Below, one piece after another: positions 9,084 through 18,076 of a stretch of DNA of 43,222 bases. This DNA comes from an uncultured Bacteroidales bacterium. Lineage in GTDB: Bacteria > Bacteroidota > Bacteroidia > Bacteroidales > UBA932. The translations under genes and the position numbers were made by a program. The DNA lies in contig URDD01000013.1 of assembly GCA_900546395.1 (NCBI GenBank), positions 1 to 43,222 on the forward strand, in the 5' to 3' direction. The stretch's first letter is position 1. Every line of letters begins with the position of its first letter. Below the pieces are notes generated by a model. It saw only the letters and a list, made by a program, of their open reading frames with translations, had not been told where the DNA came from and searched no databases.

Positions 9084-10373
9084 ATGAAAGTCTTGATGTT
9101 CGGATGGGAGTTCCCTCCTTATATATCAGGAGGTCTGGGTACAGCCTGCTATGGAATGACCAAGGGTCTTGCTGCCAATGATGTTGACGTGCTTTTTGTG
9201 ATGCCGTCGGCATCAGGCGACGAGGATCAGAGTGCTGTTTCGATTATCAATGCAAGTGATGTCCCTGTTGATACTGTATCAAAGTCTGTAGATGAGTTTT
9301 TGGGCAAGGTAAGATTTGTGCACATTGACTCCAATATGGTTCCATATGTGGATCCGGAAGATTTCTCCAAGATGGTCGAGGAGGAGAGAAAGAGACAGGT
9401 GACCAGTTTCAGGATAAATTATGGCCAGAAATATAAGTTCTCGGGTAAATACGGGGCCAATCTTATGGAAGAGGTTGCAAGATATGCAATGGTGGGAGCT
9501 ACGATTGCAATGCAGCATAAGGATGAAATAGATGTCATCCATGCCCATGACTGGCTAACATATCTCGCCGGGATAGCTGCCAAAGAACTTACAGGGAAAC
9601 CGCTGGTGATACATGTTCATGCCACTTCTTTTGACAGGAGCAGTGATGACAAGATTGATACGAGGGTCTATGATATAGAGCGCAAGGGTATGGAGGCAGC
9701 TGACTGTGTGATGGCTGTAAGTGACCTTACCAGAAATATTGTAATCAACCGTTATGGTATAGATCCTTCCAAAGTCGTCACTGTGCATAATGCTGTGGAT
9801 TTCAGCGGAAGGGAGAACCTTGAAGTTGAACGAGGTGTCAAGGATAAGGTTGTTACTTTCCTTGGCCGTGTCACTTTCCAGAAGGGCCCCGAATACTTTA
9901 TCGAGGCGGCGGCCAAAGTCTTGAAAAGATGTAACAATGTCCGTTTCGTGATGGCGGGAAGCGGTGATATGCTTAACAGATGTATTCATCATGTAGCACG
10001 TCTTGGTATTTCCGACAGATTCCATTTTACAGGATTTCTCCGCGGAGCCGATGTCCAGAAAATGTTTGCATTGTCGGATGTCTATATTATGCCTTCCGTT
10101 TCAGAGCCATTCGGAATTTCTCCATTGGAAGCAATGCGTTCCAATGTTCCTACTATCATATCCAAGCAGTCAGGTGTGGCTGAAGTCTTGAAGTATGCCA
10201 TAAAAGTCGATTTCTGGGATGTCGATGCCATTGCAGACGCCATCTACGGTTTGCTGAATTATGATGCAATGGCTGCAATGGCTGCACGTTGTGGCTATGA
10301 TGAGGTCAATACCCTTAAGTGGAACAATGCAGCCTATAAGGTGAAGAAAGTGTATGAATCTGTGATAAAATAG
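9084..10373 (+). CDS. GT4-family glycosyltransferase of the glycogen cluster
   Basis: This 429-residue GT-B fold glycosyltransferase starts with MFGWEFPPYISGGLGTACYGM, whose glycine-rich loop is typical of starch synthase-like and GT4 enzymes. The donor-binding half shows FLGRVTFQKGPEYFIEA and the EX7E motif in SEPFGISPLEAM. Its position between debranching enzyme and GH57 genes suggests a role in alpha-glucan synthesis or priming. The donor (ADP- or UDP-glucose) and acceptor cannot be read from the sequence. Because the cluster also holds a GT3 synthase, this enzyme may add another activity, such as primer or maltosaccharide synthesis. That is inference. Confidence 0.85.
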   Translation: MKVLMFGWEFPPYISGGLGTACYGMTKGLAANDVDVLFVMPSASGDEDQSAVSIINASDVPVDTVSKSVDEFLGKVRFVHIDSNMVPYVDPEDFSKMVEEERKRQVTSFRINYGQKYKFSGKYGANLMEEVARYAMVGATIAMQHKDEIDVIHAHDWLTYLAGIAAKELTGKPLVIHVHATSFDRSSDDKIDTRVYDIERKGMEAADCVMAVSDLTRNIVINRYGIDPSKVVTVHNAVDFSGRENLEVERGVKDKVVTFLGRVTFQKGPEYFIEAAAKVLKRCNNVRFVMAGSGDMLNRCIHHVARLGISDRFHFTGFLRGADVQKMFALSDVYIMPSVSEPFGISPLEAMRSNVPTIISKQSGVAEVLKYAIKVDFWDVDAIADAIYGLLNYDAMAAMAARCGYDEVNTLKWNNAAYKVKKVYESVIK

Positions 10374-10391
10374 TTAAAATTACAATAAGTC

Positions 10392-11745
10392 ATGAAAAAG
10401 AGTATTTGTCTGTATTTTCAGGTCCACCAGCCAAACAGGTTAAGGTTATACAGATTTTTTGATATAGGTAAAGATTCTCATTATTATGATGATTTTGCCA
10501 ATAGGACAATTCTGAGAAGGGTTTCGCAGAGATGTTATCTTCCTGCAAATGCACTTCTTCTGGATCTCATAAACAGAAATAAGGGGCAGTTTAAGGTAGC
10601 TTTCTCTATTTCCGGTTCTGTACTTGAGCAGTTTGACAGATATGCACCTGACTCTGGAGACAAAAGCGGTACTGATTCCAATTTTATCGGCCAGTGTTGC
10701 CTGTGTCAGTGGGCTGCTTCGCGGTACTTTGCAATATTACTTCCAATAATTTCTTCCAGCGCTTTGTGAGACATATTACCATTCATTGGCGTCTCTGGCA
10801 TCACCTGCAGAGTTCCGTCACCAGGTTGAAAAGCATAAGGCTGCCATAAAAAATTATTTTGGCATGGAGCCTAAGACTTTCAGAAATACAGAGCTTATTT
10901 ATTCTGATGCTATAGGTTCTATGGTATATGATATGGGCTTCAAGACAATGCTTACTGAGGGAGCAAAGCATGTTCTGGGATGGAAGAGTCCGAATTATCT
11001 CTACAGTGGAGCGCAGGCGAAAGATCTCAGACTTCTTCTGAAGAACTCGTCTTTAAGTGATGATATTGCATTCCGTTTCTCTGACAGGACTTGGCAGGAC
11101 TGGCCGCTGACAGGTGAAAAGTATCTTTCATGGATAAAATCATCTGCCCATAACGATGAAATAGTGAATCTGTTCATGGACTACGAGACATTCGGAGAGC
11201 ATCAGAAAGCCCAGAGCGGAATCTTTGACTTTATGAGATATTTCCCTGAAGTAGTGCTGAAAGATGGTGAATTTGAGTTTGTTACCCCGGCACAGGCTTC
11301 TAAAAAACATGCACCTGTTGGTGAACTTGATGTTCCTGATGCAATTTCATGGGCTGACGAGGAGCGTGATGTGACAGCATGGCTTGGAAATGAACTGCAG
11401 AATGATTCATTCAGTAAGTTGTATGAACTTACTGAAAAACTGTCTCTTTTGAACGATCCTGTACTTTGGTCGGATTTCGGTCATCTTCAGGAGAGCGACC
11501 ACTTCTATTATATGTGTACAAAGTTCTTCTCAGATGGTGCAGTACATAAATATTTCAACCCGTATGATACTCCGTATGAGGCATTTATAAATTATATGAA
11601 TGTCTTGAGCGATTTTATTATAAGAGTAGATGAGGCTATGTCGGTCAATGATGCTAACTTTGCAGTTTCAAAGACTGAAAAAGCTGAGAAAAAACCTGCT
11701 GTCAGAAAAACAGCGTCAAAAAAAACAGCTTCTTCCAAAAAGTAG
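10392..11745 (+). pseudogene. GH57 alpha-amylase/glucanotransferase, disrupted
   Basis: The N-terminal piece starts at 10392 with YFQVHQP and the family pattern continues to YAPD (about 10652). The family pattern resumes in a different frame at CETYYHSLASLAS (about 10765) and runs to 11745. That downstream part contains the nucleophile motif FRNTELIYSD, the acid/base region MDYETFGEHQ and a Lys/Ala-rich tail. Between the two, roughly 17 expected codons are missing and about 113 unrelated bases are present. Rightward translation stops at 10767. The downstream part could only start from a TTG at 10786 and would lack the HQP motif, so the enzyme should be inactive as written. Upstream and downstream glycogen genes are intact. 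Confidence 0.85.
10650..10774 (-). pseudogene. Antisense fragment of an XRE-type helix-turn-helix gene inside GH57
   Basis: Read leftward from an ATG at 10774, the segment encodes MSHKALEEIIGSNIAKYREAA. After a one-base shift at about 10710 it continues with LTQATLADKIGISTAFVSRV down to 10650. Together these form most of a Cro/CI-like helix-turn-helix: the leading helix, then the LTQ..LA..IGIS...S recognition pattern. The rest of such a domain is absent. The residue pattern is one I associate with Firmicutes XRE regulators, from memory only. The same six bases, GAGACA, occur at both edges (10659 and 10768 region). It could be a genuine insertion-replacement or an assembly chimera. Confidence 0.7.
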
Positions 11746-11769
11746 ATTCTGAAAGTCTGTACGGTGTCT

Positions 11770-11831
11770 AAAAGTTTCGCAAGCCGTGCAGACTTATGAA
11801 TGTAATTATATTTAGCACTTGCGAAACTTTT
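11770..11831. repeat. Inverted repeat pair before the glycogen fusion gene, copy 2
   Basis: AAAAGTTTCGCAAG (11770-11783) and its exact reverse complement (11818-11831) flank a 34-base loop, and T residues follow the right arm. It sits between the GH57 stop and the start of the synthase-phosphorylase gene, 8 bases before that ATG. The 12-base core and near-equal spacing match the element at 1541-1600. It could terminate or attenuate transcription before the fusion gene, or be a regulatory site. Confidence 0.8.
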
Positions 11832-11839
11832 TTGTATAA

Positions 11840-14800
11840 ATGAACAATGATTTGATAAGGCCGGATTACCTTTTCGAAGTCAGTTGGGAAGTTTGTAACA
11901 AGGTTGGTGGCATTTACACTGTGATTGCCACCAAATCCTTGTATCTCAAGACCGAATTGAAAAGGCATCATATATTGATAGGTCCGGACGTTTGGATGAA
12001 CGTAGAAGATAATCCTGATTTCATAGAAGATCCACTTCTTTACAGATCCTGGAGAGAAAAGGCTGCATCTGAAGGAATGAGAATCAGGGTGGGAAGGTGG
12101 AACGTGCCGGGCAGGCCGATTGCCATTCTTGTGGATTTTAAACAGTATCTCACAAGAAAGGATGAGTTGCTTACCAATATGTGGATGGATTTCGGTGTTG
12201 ATTCCATATCCGGTAATTGGGACTATGTAGAATCAGCACTTTTCGGTTATGCTGCAGGGCTTGTTGTAGAGAGTTTCTATAAATTCAACCTCTCATCTTC
12301 AGACAAGGTGGTGGCTCAGTTTCATGAATGGATGTCCGGTGCCGGTTTGCTGTATCTAAAAAAGACGCAGCTTCCTATAGCGACAGTGTTTACTACGCAT
12401 GCTACAGTAATTGGACGTTGTATTGCCGGCAACAATCTCCCGCTTTATGATTCTATGGGAATGTATGACGGAGATGCAAAGGCCAGAGAATTTAATGTCG
12501 TGGCAAGGCATTCTCTTGAAAAGCATTCTGCAGGAAATGCAGATATATTCACAACTGTCAGTGAAATTACAGCTGCAGAGTGCCGGCAGTTTCTCGGAAG
12601 GGAGGTGGATGTCATAACGCCTAATGGTTTTGAAAACAGTTTCACTCCTGCTACGGATGAAGAGTATGATGTTATGCGTAAGGCAGCCAGGGCCAAGTTC
12701 GTTGAAATAGCAACTGCTATGTCAGGAGAAGAAGTTCCTGAAAATGCTGTTTTTGTAGGAATAGGCGGCAGGTATGAATGGAAAAACAAGGGAATTGACG
12801 TATTTATAGATGCTCTGGCAAAACTGAATGAAAAAAACTTCGAAGGCAAGAGTGTGCAGGCATTCATAATGATACCTTCCGGACACAAGGGACCGGACAA
12901 GGATTTGCTTGCAAAACTTTCCGGAGCTGATATTGAATATTCGACACAGGTTTCACATTATCTTATGAATCCTGAGTATGACAGGATTACAGGACGTTTC
13001 AGGGAATTGGGATTAGACAATGCCAGAGGCAGAAAGGTAAAAGTATATTTTATTCCGTCTTATCTTAATGGTGATGACGGAATTTTCAACATGAAGTATT
13101 ATGACCTTCTGGCGGGTCTTGACCTTACCGTATTCCCTTCATATTATGAGCCTTGGGGCTATACACCTCTTGAGAGTCTTGCTTTTAGGGTGCCGACCCT
13201 TACTACTACATTGGCCGGTTTCGGACTTTGGGTCAACGAGCATTATATGGGAGATCATCCAGGTATTGCAGTAGTAAAGAGAACTGATGCAAATTATATG
13301 GATGTTGTGGATGGTGTCATCGCCCGTTTTAAGGAAATAGCATGTCTTGATAAATCCGGAAGACACAGATATATGGAGAATGCCAAGTCTGTGTCAGAAA
13401 TAGCTCTTTGGGAAAACAATATCATGTATTACAAGCAGGCCTACTCGGCTGCTATAAATAAAGTTATATCAGAAAGAGGTAATTACCCTCAGAAAAAAAG
13501 TGAAAAGCCTATGCAGTATAATAGAATAGACGTTAACCAGCCGTCTTGGAACAGTGTTTTCATAATCCGCCATCTTCCGGACGGACTGAAGGACCTCGAG
13601 GTGCTTTCGAGAAACCTCTGGTGGTGCTGGAATGATTCGGCTAAAGAACTTTTCCGTTTGATAGATGAAGACGCCTGGAAGAATTCAGGCGAGAATCCTA
13701 TCGCAATGCTGGATAAAGTAAGTCTCAAACGTTATCATGAACTTGAAAATGACAGCAGCTTTATCGGTCGTCTCAATTCGGTAATGGGTGAGTTCAATGC
13801 CTATATGGCTTTGAAAGAAGAAAGGAAAAGTCCTTCTGTTGCATATTTCTGTATGGAATACGGACTTGATACATCTTTGAAGATTTATTCCGGAGGACTT
13901 GGAATTCTGGCAGGAGACTATCTTAAGGAGACCAGTGATATGAATACGAATCTCGTTGCAATAGGCCTGCTTTACAGATACGGATACTTTACCCAGATGC
14001 TTTCAGCTCAGGGAAATCAGGTATCAAAATATGATGCTCAGGATTTTATGAAAATTCCTGCAGTGCCTGTAAGGGATGCTGACGGTAACTGGATGACTGT
14101 AAGTATAGCATTCCCCGGAAGGAATCTCAACGCAAGACTTTGGAGAGTAGATGTCGGCCGTACCGAACTGTATCTTATGGATACAGATTATGAGGATAAT
14201 CTTCCTGAGGACAGGTCTGTGACACATCATCTTTATGGCGGGGACTGGGAAAACAGACTTAAGCAGGAACTCCTTCTCGGAGTCGGAGGTATCAGAGCAT
14301 TGAGAAAGTTGGGGCTGAATCCTGAGGTGTATCATTGCAATGAAGGACATGCTGCATTTATTGGTCTGGAAAGACTCAATGAATATATTCAGAATGACAA
14401 TCTGGAATTCAGTGAAGCCCTTGAGGTGGTGCGTTCATCGTCATTGTTTACTACGCATACTCCTGTTCCTGCCGGACACGATGCATTTGATGAAGGACTT
14501 CTCAGAAAGTATATCGGACATTATCCACAAAGACTGAAGGTAGACTGGGAGACAATGATGTCCTTGGGTAAACTGAACGGATCTGATGTGAACGAGAAGT
14601 TCTCAATGAGTAACCTGGCAGCCAATATATCACAGGAGGTAAATGGTGTATCATGGCTGCACGGAGAAGTCAGCAAAGATATTTTTGCAAATATGTATCC
14701 TGGTTATCTGCCTGAAGAACTTCATATAAGTTATGTGACAAATGGTGTGCATTATCCTACATGGACGGCTTCAGAGTGGAAAGAAGTCCATTCCAAGGTG

Positions 14801-16078
14801 TTCGGCGAGGAGTTCAAGACCCATCATTATGACAAATCATGCTTTGAAGGGATTTACAAGGTTGATGATAGGACTGTCTGGAATGTAAGGACATCACTTC
14901 GCGCAAAACTTATATCGGCAGTGAAAGAGCGTCTTTCCGATCCTGCTGCTGCGAACCATTATTCTCCTGGTCAGATAGTGACTATCAAGGAAACACTCCG
15001 TGACGATGTCCTGACTATCGGATTTGCAAGACGCTTTGCCACATACAAGAGAGCACATCTTCTTTTCCGTGACCTTGACAGACTTGCGGAAATCGTAAAT
15101 GACCCTAAGAGACCTGTTCAGTTCCTGTTTGCAGGAAAGGCTCATCCGGCTGATAAGGCAGGCCAGGATCTTATCAAGATGATTGTTGATATCTCGAAGA
15201 TGCCGCAGTTTATAGGAAAGATAGTTTTTGTACCTAACTATGACATATCTTTGGCAAAACTGCTTGTACAGGGTGTTGATGTTTGGATGAACAATCCTAC
15301 ACGTCCGCTTGAGGCATCCGGAACTTCCGGAGAGAAGGCTGCCATGAACGGTGTAATGCACTTTTCTGTTCTTGACGGCTGGTGGGTAGAGGGTTATAAG
15401 CCAGGTGCCGGCTGGGCTCTTCCTCAGGAAAGGACATACGATGACCAGAATTATCAGGATGAACTTGATGCAGCCACGATTTATACAATCATTGAGAACG
15501 AAATCGCACCGCTGTTCTATGATGTAAATAAGGAAACCGGTTTGTCTGCAGGATGGATTGATTATATCAAAAATACAGTTGCGCAGGTAGCTTGTAACTT
15601 TACTACCAACAGGATGCTTTCTGACTATATAAGACAGTATTATGTCCCACAGTCTGCAAGATACGTCAGTCTCGCTGAAAATGACTTCAAGGTTGCCCGT
15701 GAGATAGCTTCCTGGAAAAAGCATCTTAGACGAGAATGGCAGAATGTAGGTGTAATATCTGTTGTGAAGACCGGAGGTGCGTATGACTCGGTATCTCTAG
15801 GAAAAGAATATAAGGCAGAAGTAGTTCTGAGCATTGCTGATCTCAAGCCTGAAGATATAGGTGTAGAACTTCTTTATGCTACAACTGACAGTAAAGGCAA
15901 ATATCACATTCAGGAGCGTTATGAATTTTCTCCTGTTGACTGTCATGATGATATTGCAAAGTATCAGGCATCTGTATTGCCTGAAAGAGCAGGTCTTTAT
16001 CAGGTAGCTGTCAGGATTTATGCAAAGAATTCTCTCATGCCTCACAGACAGGATTTTGAACTTGTAAGATGGTTATAG
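11840..16078 (+). CDS. Glycogen synthase (GT3) - alpha-glucan phosphorylase (GT35) fusion
   Basis: This 1412-residue protein joins two opposing enzymes. Residues 1 to about 550 are a eukaryote-like glycogen synthase: the start FEVSWEVCNKVGGIYTV is the GT3 signature, GRYEWKNKGID follows, and an EX7E motif lies in YEPWGYTPLES (about 437-445). From about residue 570 comes the alpha-glucan phosphorylase family: first the leading domain with LSRNLWWCWND, then CNEGHAAF and TTHTPVPAGHDAF. The pyridoxal-phosphate lysine lies in EASGTSGEKAAMNG (Lys about 1166). GT3 enzymes normally use UDP-glucose; phosphorylases release glucose 1-phosphate from chain ends. No stop, frameshift or internal start separates the halves. 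ribF overlaps its last 10 bases. Confidence 0.95.
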   Translation: MNNDLIRPDYLFEVSWEVCNKVGGIYTVIATKSLYLKTELKRHHILIGPDVWMNVEDNPDFIEDPLLYRSWREKAASEGMRIRVGRWNVPGRPIAILVDFKQYLTRKDELLTNMWMDFGVDSISGNWDYVESALFGYAAGLVVESFYKFNLSSSDKVVAQFHEWMSGAGLLYLKKTQLPIATVFTTHATVIGRCIAGNNLPLYDSMGMYDGDAKAREFNVVARHSLEKHSAGNADIFTTVSEITAAECRQFLGREVDVITPNGFENSFTPATDEEYDVMRKAARAKFVEIATAMSGEEVPENAVFVGIGGRYEWKNKGIDVFIDALAKLNEKNFEGKSVQAFIMIPSGHKGPDKDLLAKLSGADIEYSTQVSHYLMNPEYDRITGRFRELGLDNARGRKVKVYFIPSYLNGDDGIFNMKYYDLLAGLDLTVFPSYYEPWGYTPLESLAFRVPTLTTTLAGFGLWVNEHYMGDHPGIAVVKRTDANYMDVVDGVIARFKEIACLDKSGRHRYMENAKSVSEIALWENNIMYYKQAYSAAINKVISERGNYPQKKSEKPMQYNRIDVNQPSWNSVFIIRHLPDGLKDLEVLSRNLWWCWNDSAKELFRLIDEDAWKNSGENPIAMLDKVSLKRYHELENDSSFIGRLNSVMGEFNAYMALKEERKSPSVAYFCMEYGLDTSLKIYSGGLGILAGDYLKETSDMNTNLVAIGLLYRYGYFTQMLSAQGNQVSKYDAQDFMKIPAVPVRDADGNWMTVSIAFPGRNLNARLWRVDVGRTELYLMDTDYEDNLPEDRSVTHHLYGGDWENRLKQELLLGVGGIRALRKLGLNPEVYHCNEGHAAFIGLERLNEYIQNDNLEFSEALEVVRSSSLFTTHTPVPAGHDAFDEGLLRKYIGHYPQRLKVDWETMMSLGKLNGSDVNEKFSMSNLAANISQEVNGVSWLHGEVSKDIFANMYPGYLPEELHISYVTNGVHYPTWTASEWKEVHSKVFGEEFKTHHYDKSCFEGIYKVDDRTVWNVRTSLRAKLISAVKERLSDPAAANHYSPGQIVTIKETLRDDVLTIGFARRFATYKRAHLLFRDLDRLAEIVNDPKRPVQFLFAGKAHPADKAGQDLIKMIVDISKMPQFIGKIVFVPNYDISLAKLLVQGVDVWMNNPTRPLEASGTSGEKAAMNGVMHFSVLDGWWVEGYKPGAGWALPQERTYDDQNYQDELDAATIYTIIENEIAPLFYDVNKETGLSAGWIDYIKNTVAQVACNFTTNRMLSDYIRQYYVPQSARYVSLAENDFKVAREIASWKKHLRREWQNVGVISVVKTGGAYDSVSLGKEYKAEVVLSIADLKPEDIGVELLYATTDSKGKYHIQERYEFSPVDCHDDIAKYQASVLPERAGLYQVAVRIYAKNSLMPHRQDFELVRWL

Positions 16079-16947
16079 CAACCGGATTTTTCGACGGTGT
16101 CCATATCGGGCACCGTCTTGTAATATCGCAGTTGGTAAATGCAGCAGAAGCACGCGGGGAGGAGAGCCTGATTGTAACATTCTGGCCTCATCCCCGTAAT
16201 GTGCTGCAACTAGGAGCAAGGACTTTCAGACTGCTTTCTTCTCTTAAGGAAAAGCAGGAGATGTTATTGGAACTTGGTGTTGACAGGGTTGAGATAATCC
16301 CGTTTACCAGAGATTTTGGAGCTATGACAACAGAGGAATATCTTCGCGGATATATCATGGACAAATTTGGAGGCACTGCCATTGTCCTGGGATATGACAA
16401 CAGGATGGGCTCCGATTCCCTTTCGGCAGATGATGTGAGGAAGACTGCGGAAAAACTTGGACTGGACGTAATTATGTCGGGCAAGGTGGAGTCTCAGTCT
16501 GGCATTGCAATGAGTTCCACTAAAATACGGAATTTTATTTCTGAAGGGCGAGTAGCAGAAGCAGCGGAAATGCTTGGATACAATTATTCACTTTATGGGG
16601 TAGTTGTTGCTGGTAACAGAATCGGGAGGACAATGGGCTTTCCTACTGCCAATATGCAACTCTATGAGCCTTTGAAACTTGTACCTGGCAATGGAGTATA
16701 TCTTGTCGATGTCGAGACCCTTGGCCGTAAATGGAGAGGAATGTGTAATATAGGAAGACGTCCTACAGTCTCGGCAGGTAATTCTCTTACGATAGAGACC
16801 AATATTTTCGGATTTGAAGAAGATATTTACGGACTTGATCTGAAAGTTTCCTTTCTGGAAAAAATAAGGGATGAAATCAGATTTGATTCAATAGACGGTC
16901 TGAGGGACCAGCTCTGTAAAGACAGGTCTTTATGTATGTCAAAGTGA
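16069..16947 (+). CDS. ribF: Bifunctional riboflavin kinase / FAD synthetase
   Basis: It converts riboflavin to FMN and then FAD. The 292-residue protein has an N-terminal adenylyltransferase domain (TGFFDGVHIGHR, with the HxGH nucleotide-binding motif; SSTKIR near residue 150). The C-terminal riboflavin kinase domain carries GNRIGRTMGFPTAN near residue 182. The N-terminus is very short before the first motif. The start codon lies inside the end of the upstream fusion gene (10-base overlap), implying translational coupling with the glycogen cluster although the functions are unrelated. Confidence 0.95.
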   Translation: MVIATGFFDGVHIGHRLVISQLVNAAEARGEESLIVTFWPHPRNVLQLGARTFRLLSSLKEKQEMLLELGVDRVEIIPFTRDFGAMTTEEYLRGYIMDKFGGTAIVLGYDNRMGSDSLSADDVRKTAEKLGLDVIMSGKVESQSGIAMSSTKIRNFISEGRVAEAAEMLGYNYSLYGVVVAGNRIGRTMGFPTANMQLYEPLKLVPGNGVYLVDVETLGRKWRGMCNIGRRPTVSAGNSLTIETNIFGFEEDIYGLDLKVSFLEKIRDEIRFDSIDGLRDQLCKDRSLCMSK

Positions 16948-17017
16948 ATGCAATATTTTTACGAAACTCTGTGATGTTTGAAAAATTATTCTGAACTTTG
17001 AACAAAATGAATCTGTT

Positions 17018-17488
17018 ATGTCTACATTTTATATAATATTTATGCTGCTGTTGATTGTGCTTCCTCCTGTCTTCAAGGCAATAGAGAAGGCGCTTTCAAA
17101 TGCAGGACAGGACAATGGGGCGCGTCAGGTTAAAAGAATGAGGGAAGTTCTCTTTAATGAAGAAAAAGAGAATAAGGATGATGGCAATGACAATGAACCT
17201 TGCCCTTCTGTTTCTCCGCAGTATGAAGGGGAAGTATTTCCTGTACCTGATTATATCTATATCAGAGATGGAAAGGAAGCAGAGTCTGAGTCTGTGGCGG
17301 CTCCTAAAGTAACCGCCATTCCTCAGGAACTCCTGGAAGGTGGCTACATGTCGGTACGTGATATAGTAGAGAAACGCAGTGCAGCTGGAAATATACAAAA
17401 GGCAGTAGTGACAGGGCAGGAAAATGTCAGGAAAATCGATCCGAAGAAGCTTGTCTTGTATTCGGAAATCATGAAGACCAAGTTTTGA
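17018..17488 (+). CDS. Hypothetical single-pass membrane protein
   Basis: This 156-residue protein has one N-terminal hydrophobic helix (about residues 3-19). A charged, probably disordered middle is rich in Glu, Lys and Asp. A C-terminal block KIDPKKLVLYSEIMKTKF looks conserved. I recognise the general type (small Bacteroidales membrane-anchored proteins ending in a similar IDPKKLVLYSEIM motif) but no function. It sits between ribF and greA, and a separate promoter for greA follows it. Confidence 0.75.
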   Translation: MSTFYIIFMLLLIVLPPVFKAIEKALSNAGQDNGARQVKRMREVLFNEEKENKDDGNDNEPCPSVSPQYEGEVFPVPDYIYIRDGKEAESESVAAPKVTAIPQELLEGGYMSVRDIVEKRSAAGNIQKAVVTGQENVRKIDPKKLVLYSEIMKTKF

Positions 17489-17493
17489 AGTCC

Positions 17494-17526
17494 TTTTGTT
17501 TTAGAAGATAAATATTACTATATTTG
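17494..17526 (+). promoter_or_regulatory. greA promoter
   Basis: A -33 element TTTTG (17494-17498) and a -7 box TATATTTG (17519-17526) are 20 bases apart, an excellent match to the Bacteroidetes consensus. It leaves a leader of about 70 bases before the greA ATG, and that leader holds a strong hairpin at about 17540-17567. Confidence 0.75.
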
Positions 17527-17539
17527 CAAAAACGGACAG

Positions 17540-17567
17540 GTCGGCCAAAAAGTGATTTTTTGGTCGA
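17540..17567 (+). other. Hairpin in the greA leader
   Basis: TCGGCCAAAAA pairs with TTTTTGGTCGA (one G-U pair) around a short loop in the untranslated leader between the greA promoter and its start codon. No T run follows beyond the stem, so it is not a plain terminator. It could pause RNA polymerase or affect mRNA stability. Confidence 0.6.
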
Positions 17568-17603
17568 TTGTTAATTTTATATGTCAATTAAATAGAAAAT
17601 ATA

Positions 17604-18071
17604 ATGGAACTACATTACATGACCCAGGACGGGCTTGACAAATTGAAAAAAGAACTTTCTGAAGCAATTTCGCAAAGGCCTGTTATTTCTGCCCAGATAG
17701 CAGAAGCAAGAGACAAAGGTGACCTTTCAGAGAATGCAGAGTATGAAGCTGCAAGAGAAGCGCAAGGCTTGCTTGAACTGAGGATTGCCAAACTGCAGAA
17801 TCTGGTTGCAAACGCCAGAGTGATTGACGAGTCTCAGATTGGAACAGACAAGGTGCAGATGTTGAACAAGGTCAAAGTCAAGAATCTGAGCAATAACCAG
17901 ATAGTCGAATTTACACTGGTGGGTGAAAGCGAGGCTGACTTTGCAGCAGGAAAACTTGCTGCAACTACTCCTATCGGAAAAGCATTGATGGGACACTCAA
18001 AAGGAGAGACTGTTGAGGCTAAGGTGCCGTCCGGTATTATAAAATTTGAGATTCTGGATATAACTCTATAA
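17604..18071 (+). CDS. greA: Transcription elongation factor GreA
   Basis: GreA rescues backtracked RNA polymerase by stimulating cleavage of the transcript 3' end. The 155-residue protein has the N-terminal coiled coil with the acidic tip motif DKGDLSENAEYEAAREAQ (about residues 37-54) and the C-terminal FKBP-like domain ending in FEILDITL. Length is normal. It has its own promoter, and the HIT gene starts 5 bases downstream. Confidence 0.97.
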   Translation: MELHYMTQDGLDKLKKELSEAISQRPVISAQIAEARDKGDLSENAEYEAAREAQGLLELRIAKLQNLVANARVIDESQIGTDKVQMLNKVKVKNLSNNQIVEFTLVGESEADFAAGKLAATTPIGKALMGHSKGETVEAKVPSGIIKFEILDITL

Positions 18072-18076
18072 GGATT

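Noticed and set aside
10706..10774. A 22-residue leftward ORF (MSHKALEE...) as a functional micropeptide
   Set aside because: It ends at a frameshift inside a truncated helix-turn-helix fragment; it is better explained as gene debris or an assembly artefact.
14894..15724. A 276-codon leftward open frame within the phosphorylase part of the fusion gene
   Set aside because: It is the longest of many reverse-frame shadows. It lies wholly inside a strongly conserved coding region and its translation resembles no family.
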